A DNA stretch of 9,309 nt from Bacillota bacterium (GTDB lineage: Bacteria; Bacillota; Clostridia; Oscillospirales; Ruminococcaceae). A model generated the notes under the pieces. The model did not search any database. It worked only from the letters and a program-made list of their open reading frames with translations, and was not told the DNA's origin. The position numbers and the translations under genes were made by a program. Where the stretch lies: positions 1-9,309 of the forward strand of contig JAEXNS010000065.1 of NCBI GenBank assembly GCA_023439605.1, in the 5' to 3' direction. How positions within the stretch are numbered: position 1 is the stretch's first letter; the number at the start of each line of letters is the position of its first letter. Shown here piece by piece: positions 6,166-9,309 of the stretch.

Positions 6166-6261
6166 CAAACAGAGTTGAATAGTAAATTTATTAGTTGTAA
6201 ATAAAATAAAAAATACAGAAAAATATAAATATAAATCTTGAAAAAGAAAGAAGGTTAAAGC

Positions 6262-6945
6262 ATGAAAACTTCTCCAATGCTTACAGTTATGCTTACATAT
6301 AACGACCTTACTGTTAGGAATGCTTATGAAATATTCGATCAGTGCAAGGATAGTGCTGTTGAATGTTGGGGGCTAAAAGAAGAACCTCTTGAGGTTGAAG
6401 AAATGAAAAAAATTCTTAATTATATGAAAAAATGTGGGAAGAAAACGGCTCTTGAGGTGGTTAGCTATGATAAAGAAAAGTCACTTGCCAGTGCAAAGAA
6501 TGCTGTTGAGTGGGGCTGTGATTATTTAATGGGAACGGTATTTTCTGATGCTGTCAATGACTTGTGCAAAGCTAATAATCTTAAATACTTGCCATTTGTA
6601 GGTGATGTTTCAGAACGCCCATCAATTCTTGAAGGAAATATTAATGACATTATCATACAAGCAAAAGAATATCTCAGTAAAGGTGTATATGGTATTGATC
6701 TTCTTGGTTATCGTTATAATGGTAATGCAGCTGAACTTATAGAAAACATCGTTAATAAGGTAGATACACCTGTTTGCGTTGCTGGGAGCATAAATTCTTA
6801 TTTAAGACTTGATGAAATAAAACGTATTTCTCCATGGTCTTTTACAATTGGAAGTGCCTTTTTTGAAAATAAATTCGGTGATAGAGTTCCTGAGCAGATA
6901 GAAAAGGTACTGCAATATATGAAACAAAGTGATGCTTCAGCTTAG
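6262..6945 (+). CDS. Conserved TIM-barrel protein of unknown function
   Basis: A 227-residue soluble protein with the alternating strand/helix rhythm of a (beta/alpha)8 barrel: LTVML near 7-11, ALEVVS (63-68), CDYLMGTV (86-93), LKYLPFVGDV (107-116), GVYGIDLLGYRY (141-152), PVCVAGSINSY (170-180) and WSFTIGSAFFENKF (192-205). The AGSI and IGSAFF turns near the C-terminus resemble the phosphate-binding loops of ribulose-phosphate-binding barrels (HisA, NanE and hexulose-phosphate synthase type), so a phosphorylated small molecule is a reasonable guess, but no enzyme-specific motif is recognised. AAGG at 6251-6254 with 7-nt spacing supports ATG 6262. The stop lies 9 nt before the HAD-VanW frame, so the two are almost certainly translated from one mRNA. 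It is probably cytosolic, as no signal peptide is seen. Confidence 0.75.
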   Translation: MKTSPMLTVMLTYNDLTVRNAYEIFDQCKDSAVECWGLKEEPLEVEEMKKILNYMKKCGKKTALEVVSYDKEKSLASAKNAVEWGCDYLMGTVFSDAVNDLCKANNLKYLPFVGDVSERPSILEGNINDIIIQAKEYLSKGVYGIDLLGYRYNGNAAELIENIVNKVDTPVCVAGSINSYLRLDEIKRISPWSFTIGSAFFENKFGDRVPEQIEKVLQYMKQSDASA

Positions 6946-6954
6946 GTATTTGAT

Positions 6955-8343
6955 ATGATGAATAAATATTTTCCTTATGAATATTGTAAAAGCGTTTTTG
7001 ATATTGACTACGAAAAGTTGTATCAGCTTGGGTATAAAGCTATAATTTTTGATATTGACAATACGCTTGTGCACCATGGTGAAAACGCTACACCACAGAT
7101 TGAACAATTGTTTATTAAGTTGCATGATATGGGTTTCAAAACAATTCTTATAACCGATAACGATTTAGAACGAACTTTAAGATTCGTTAAAAACATAAAT
7201 ACATCCTATATATGTGATGCTGAAAAGCCTAATATAGATGCGTATTTAAAAGCACTTGAACTACTCAAAGTGAATAAAAATGAAGTGGTTGTTATTGGGG
7301 ACCAAATATTCAAAGATATTCTTGGTGCAAATAATTCATCTTTAGCATCTATTATGGTAAAATTCATTACAATTCAAAATGAGAAATGGTTAGGTTGGCG
7401 GAGATATATGGAGTATATATTTCTTTTTTTATGGCGTTTTAGTAGATTTAAAAATCGACTAGGAGGAATCAGTTTGACAAAAAAATATTCTTTTTTTCAG
7501 ATTGTTAAATTGCTTTTAAGGCATGAACTGCTGTTTTGTGATATAAATAATATATGTTATAAAATATCATCAATTAAAGAAGTCACCAAAAGAAATATTT
7601 ACAATTTTACACATAATGAAAATTATTTAAAAAGAAAAGTTGAATATCTTTTGGCAAATAAAATTTACAGTTGTCAGTCATATTTAATTAAACATGGAGA
7701 TGGCATTGATCCGGAGGCTCAGTATAACAAAGCAATAAATATAGCAATAGCAAGCGAAAAAATAAATGGTGTAGTTATTTCGCCCGGTGAAGTATTTTCC
7801 TTCTGGAAAATAGTTGGTTCAACAACAAAACGCAAAGGGTATAAGGAAGGGCGTATTATTGAGCGAGGTCGTTTAATTACAGGCATAGGAGGGGGACTCT
7901 GTAATCTTGTTAACATTTTACATATACTTGCACTTAACAGCCCACTAGATGTAACCGAGGTACATTATCATTCTGATGCACTTGCTTTTGATCATGGTGA
8001 ACGAATTCCTATGAGTTCTGGAACATCAGTAAACTATAATAATATAGATTTAAGATTTAAAAATAATACGAATCAGGATTTTCAGATTATTGTAAATGTT
8101 AAAGAAAATACACTATTTGCAGAAATTAGAAGCAATTATGATGTGCCATATACATATGATATTTCGGAAGAAGATCACCATTTCAGAAAAGAAAATAAAA
8201 AGTATTATCGAATCTCAAAAATCTACAGAGACACAATTGATAAGACTTCAGGTAAGCTTATAAGACATGATCTTATAAGAAATAATCATTCAGAAGTTAT
8301 GTATGATTATTCGCTGATACCTAAGGAGATAATAAGAGAATGA
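6955..8343 (+). CDS. YqeG-like HAD phosphatase fused in frame to a VanW-family protein
   Basis: A 462-codon frame with two complete modules. Residues 1-172 resemble YqeG-type HAD class IIIA phosphatases: FDIDNT with Asp33 and Asp35, motif II Thr67 (ITDN), Lys91 (AEKP) and GDQIFKD with Asp116 and Asp121. Length and ending (FKNRLGGI) fit a stand-alone YqeG. Residues 174-462 match the VanW family, known from VanB-type vancomycin clusters and as chromosomal proteins of unclear cell-envelope role: SPGEVFSFWK, GIGGGLCNLVN, SDALAFDHGERIP, SGTSVNYN, EEDHHF and NHSEVMYDYSLIPKE. No signal peptide is evident. No stop separates the modules, but AGGAGG plus TTG occurs exactly at the junction. Either start at 6955 or 6958 is possible; the ribosome binding site (TTAGG) is weak, suggesting translational coupling to the TIM-barrel gene 9 nt upstream. 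A sequencing error or recent stop loss joining two genes is an alternative to a true fusion. Confidence 0.85.
   Translation: MMNKYFPYEYCKSVFDIDYEKLYQLGYKAIIFDIDNTLVHHGENATPQIEQLFIKLHDMGFKTILITDNDLERTLRFVKNINTSYICDAEKPNIDAYLKALELLKVNKNEVVVIGDQIFKDILGANNSSLASIMVKFITIQNEKWLGWRRYMEYIFLFLWRFSRFKNRLGGISLTKKYSFFQIVKLLLRHELLFCDINNICYKISSIKEVTKRNIYNFTHNENYLKRKVEYLLANKIYSCQSYLIKHGDGIDPEAQYNKAINIAIASEKINGVVISPGEVFSFWKIVGSTTKRKGYKEGRIIERGRLITGIGGGLCNLVNILHILALNSPLDVTEVHYHSDALAFDHGERIPMSSGTSVNYNNIDLRFKNNTNQDFQIIVNVKENTLFAEIRSNYDVPYTYDISEEDHHFRKENKKYYRISKIYRDTIDKTSGKLIRHDLIRNNHSEVMYDYSLIPKEIIRE
7461..7476 (+). promoter_or_regulatory. Internal ribosome binding site and TTG start at the HAD/VanW junction
   Basis: A perfect AGGAGG (7461-7466) lies 7 nt before TTG 7474-7476, which is codon 174 of the fused frame and the natural first residue of VanW-family proteins. 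Initiation here would yield a separate 289-residue VanW protein, ending at 8343, in addition to any fusion product. Confidence 0.7.
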
Positions 8344-8414
8344 ATGGAGCATGATGAATTGTTTCAATATGCATAAATATGGGGTTAAAATACTTTGTTA
8401 TAAAAATATATATG

Positions 8415-8443
8415 TTGACAGTTGTATTAACATATGCTATAAT
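8415..8443 (+). promoter_or_regulatory. Consensus promoter for the Lsa-type ABC-F gene
   Basis: TTGACA (8415-8420), a 17-nt spacer and TATAAT (8438-8443) are exact consensus, with TGC before the -10 making it also extended. Transcription should start near 8450. Such strength upstream of a long leader implies that expression is limited after initiation, as expected with attenuation. The 71 nt between the VanW stop and this promoter (8344-8414) hold no gene or terminator that I can see. Confidence 0.92.
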
Positions 8444-8477
8444 TCAAGCATATAAATTAACGATTTGAGGTGAAAGG

Positions 8478-8498
8478 ATGCGTAACTTTTCTTGCTAA
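8478..8498 (+). CDS. Leader peptide MRNFSC of the Lsa-type ABC-F gene
   Basis: A 6-codon frame, ATG 8478 to TAA 8496-8498, with a good GAGGTG ribosome binding site (8467-8472) and about 28 nt downstream of the predicted transcription start. Codons 2-6 overlap RNA segment 1 (8483-8495), which pairs with segment 2 (8567-8578). A ribosome paused on this peptide would mask segment 1 and shift folding toward the antiterminator. Its size and place match leader peptides known for other inducible macrolide, lincosamide and streptogramin resistance genes. The peptide sequence itself I do not recognise. Confidence 0.65.
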   Translation: MRNFSC

Positions 8499-8685
8499 TA
8501 AAGGTATGGCTAAGTAAACTTTTTTTAAACGGTTTTTATAACCGTTTGGGTTTCTGTGCCTATTTTGCAAGAAAGTTAATGTATCTTTGAGCTTGGATAT
8601 AATTTTGACAAACTATGAATGGCATAGTTGCGTCTCTTTTGTGTAATAGCTACAGAATTAACTTTCTTGTAGCTATTATTTTTTT
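8483..8685 (+). promoter_or_regulatory. Transcription attenuator with alternative 1:2 and 2:3 helices
   Basis: Segment 1, TAACTTTTCTTGC (8483-8495, in the leader peptide gene), is complementary to segment 2, GCAAGAAAGTTA (8567-8578), apart from one extra T. Segment 2 extended to 8580 (CAAGAAAGTTAAT, 8568-8580) is a perfect 13-nt reverse complement of segment 3 (8657-8669), which forms the loop and first bases of the right arm of the terminator. Thus 1:2 lets the terminator form, whereas 2:3 blocks it. Two local hairpins sit between: AAACGGTT/AACCGTTT (8527-8547) and AACTATG/CATAGTT (8611-8629). The logic is that of ribosome-stalling attenuation; the inducer is unknown but would be expected to be a ribosome-binding antibiotic. 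Confidence 0.8.
8645..8685 (+). terminator. Leader (attenuator) terminator upstream of the Lsa-type gene
   Basis: AATAGCTACA (8645-8654) pairs over 10 bp with TGTAGCTATT (8668-8677), followed by A and seven T residues (8679-8685). It lies 35 nt before the ABC-F start codon and about 195 nt into its transcript, so it stops transcription of the downstream gene unless prevented. It is not needed to end the VanW transcript, since a promoter lies between. Confidence 0.9.
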
Positions 8686-8720
8686 AATTAAAAACAATTA
8701 TAAACAGGAGGGATTTTAGT

Positions 8721-9309
8721 ATGTCTTTGATAAATATATCAAATTTAACTTTTTCTTATGAAGGATGTTATGACAACATATTTGAAAATGTAAACTTTCA
8801 GATAGATACAAACTGGAAACTTGGTTTTGTAGGAAGAAATGGCAGAGGGAAAACAACGTTTTTAAATCTTTTGTTAGGGAAATATGTATATGAAGGTTCT
8901 ATTTCATCAAGTGTTGATTTTGAATATTTTCCATTTGAAGTGGATGATAAGACAGAATTTACAATTGATGTCATAAAAAGATATGCATGTAACATTGAAG
9001 ATTGGCAAATAATCAGAGAGCTAAATCTTTTGGATTTATCAGATGAAATACTTTATCGCAGTTTTGAAACTCTTTCAAATGGTGAAAAAACAAAGGTACT
9101 CTTAGTGGCTTTGTTTCTAAAAGAAAATAACTTTTTATTGATTGATGAGCCAACAAATCACCTGGATTTAAATTCCAGAAAAATAGTTTCTGAATATTTA
9201 AGCAGAAAAAAAGGATTTATTTTAGTTTCACATGACAGAGCTTTTCTGGATGGATGTGTAGACCATATCCTTTCTATAAATAGAGAAAATATTGAGGTTC
9301 AGAAAGGCG
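8721..9309 (+). CDS. Lsa-type ABC-F ribosome protection protein, N-terminal part
   Basis: An open frame of 196 codons running off the window. It opens MSLINISNLTFSYEG and contains Walker A GRNGRGKTT (38-46), the segment FEYFPFEV (67-74), signature LSNGE (118-122), Walker B LLIDEPTNHLD (139-149) and switch SHDRAFLD with His171. The sequence pattern and short first domain are those of the Lsa/CplR-like ABC-F group, whose members dislodge lincosamides, streptogramin A and pleuromutilins from the ribosome. AGGAGG (8706-8711) lies 9 nt before ATG 8721. The second ATPase domain and the antibiotic-resistance loop between domains are outside the window, so the drug spectrum cannot be judged. The attenuated leader supports an inducible resistance role. 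It differs clearly from the ABC-F gene at 1174-2913 and is not a recent duplicate of it. Confidence 0.92.
   Translation, partial: MSLINISNLTFSYEGCYDNIFENVNFQIDTNWKLGFVGRNGRGKTTFLNLLLGKYVYEGSISSSVDFEYFPFEVDDKTEFTIDVIKRYACNIEDWQIIRELNLLDLSDEILYRSFETLSNGEKTKVLLVALFLKENNFLLIDEPTNHLDLNSRKIVSEYLSRKKGFILVSHDRAFLDGCVDHILSINRENIEVQKG

Larger units (their letters stand above)
6051..6194 (+). repeat. Pair of near-identical 20-nt direct repeats flanking a GC-rich island
   Basis: TTGAATAGTAACTTCATTAG (6051-6070) recurs at 6175-6194 with 18 of 20 bases identical (the C residues at repeat positions 12 and 15 become A and T). The 104 nt between them contain the GC-rich multi-hairpin element. The arrangement could come from a small insertion, from a pair of regulator-binding sites, or from an RNA with alternative long-range pairing. 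Confidence 0.65.

Noticed and set aside
7719..7916. Open frame on the - strand inside the VanW module
   Set aside because: It mirrors the conserved VanW coding sequence; short antisense frames are expected there by chance. The same applies to antisense frames at 5625-5825, 6937-7125 and 8798-8995.

Overview
This is AT-rich DNA with gene structure typical of a low-GC Gram-positive bacterium: strong AGGAGG-type ribosome binding sites, TTGACA/TATAAT promoters, intrinsic terminators and a lipobox lipoprotein. The gene families (Sfp-type PPTase, ABC-F ribosome protection proteins, YqeG-like HAD, VanW, cytochrome b5-like lipoprotein) suggest an anaerobic member of the Clostridia/Eubacteriales. Species cannot be read from the sequence. 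Every recognisable gene is on the + strand.

Layout. (1) 1-926: the tail of an operon, with the C-terminus of a type II thioesterase-like protein followed by a complete Sfp-type 4'-phosphopantetheinyl transferase. Together they suggest that a nonribosomal peptide or polyketide locus lies upstream, outside the window. (2) 940-2990: a self-contained ABC-F unit with an extended -10 promoter, a ~200-nt leader with a hairpin and a possible leader peptide, a 579-aa two-domain ABC-F ATPase and a strong terminator. (3) 2976-6034: a redox set made of a membrane flavocytochrome of the ferric reductase/FNR type, a secreted lipoprotein with a cytochrome b5-like heme domain, and a short old yellow enzyme-type flavin oxidoreductase. 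(4) 6035-6261: an intergenic stretch with a GC-rich, multi-hairpin element between two near-identical 20-nt repeats. (5) 6262-8343: a conserved TIM-barrel protein of unknown function, tightly followed by one reading frame that joins a YqeG-like HAD phosphatase to a VanW domain. A Shine-Dalgarno/TTG start sits exactly at the domain junction. (6) 8344-9309: a consensus promoter, a 6-codon leader peptide, mutually exclusive RNA helices ending in an intrinsic terminator, and the start of a Lsa-type ABC-F gene that runs off the window.

The strongest regulatory signal is the leader at 8444-8720. Segment 1 (inside the leader peptide gene), segment 2 and segment 3 (inside the terminator loop) form a 1:2 versus 2:3 pairing choice, the classic logic of ribosome-mediated transcription attenuation, expected for a gene induced by ribosome-targeting antibiotics. 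The first ABC-F gene also has a long leader with a candidate TTG-initiated peptide overlapping a hairpin, but no convincing terminator. The other items most worth following are the GC-rich element at 6051-6194, which may be a structured RNA or a small mobile repeat, and the HAD-VanW fusion frame.
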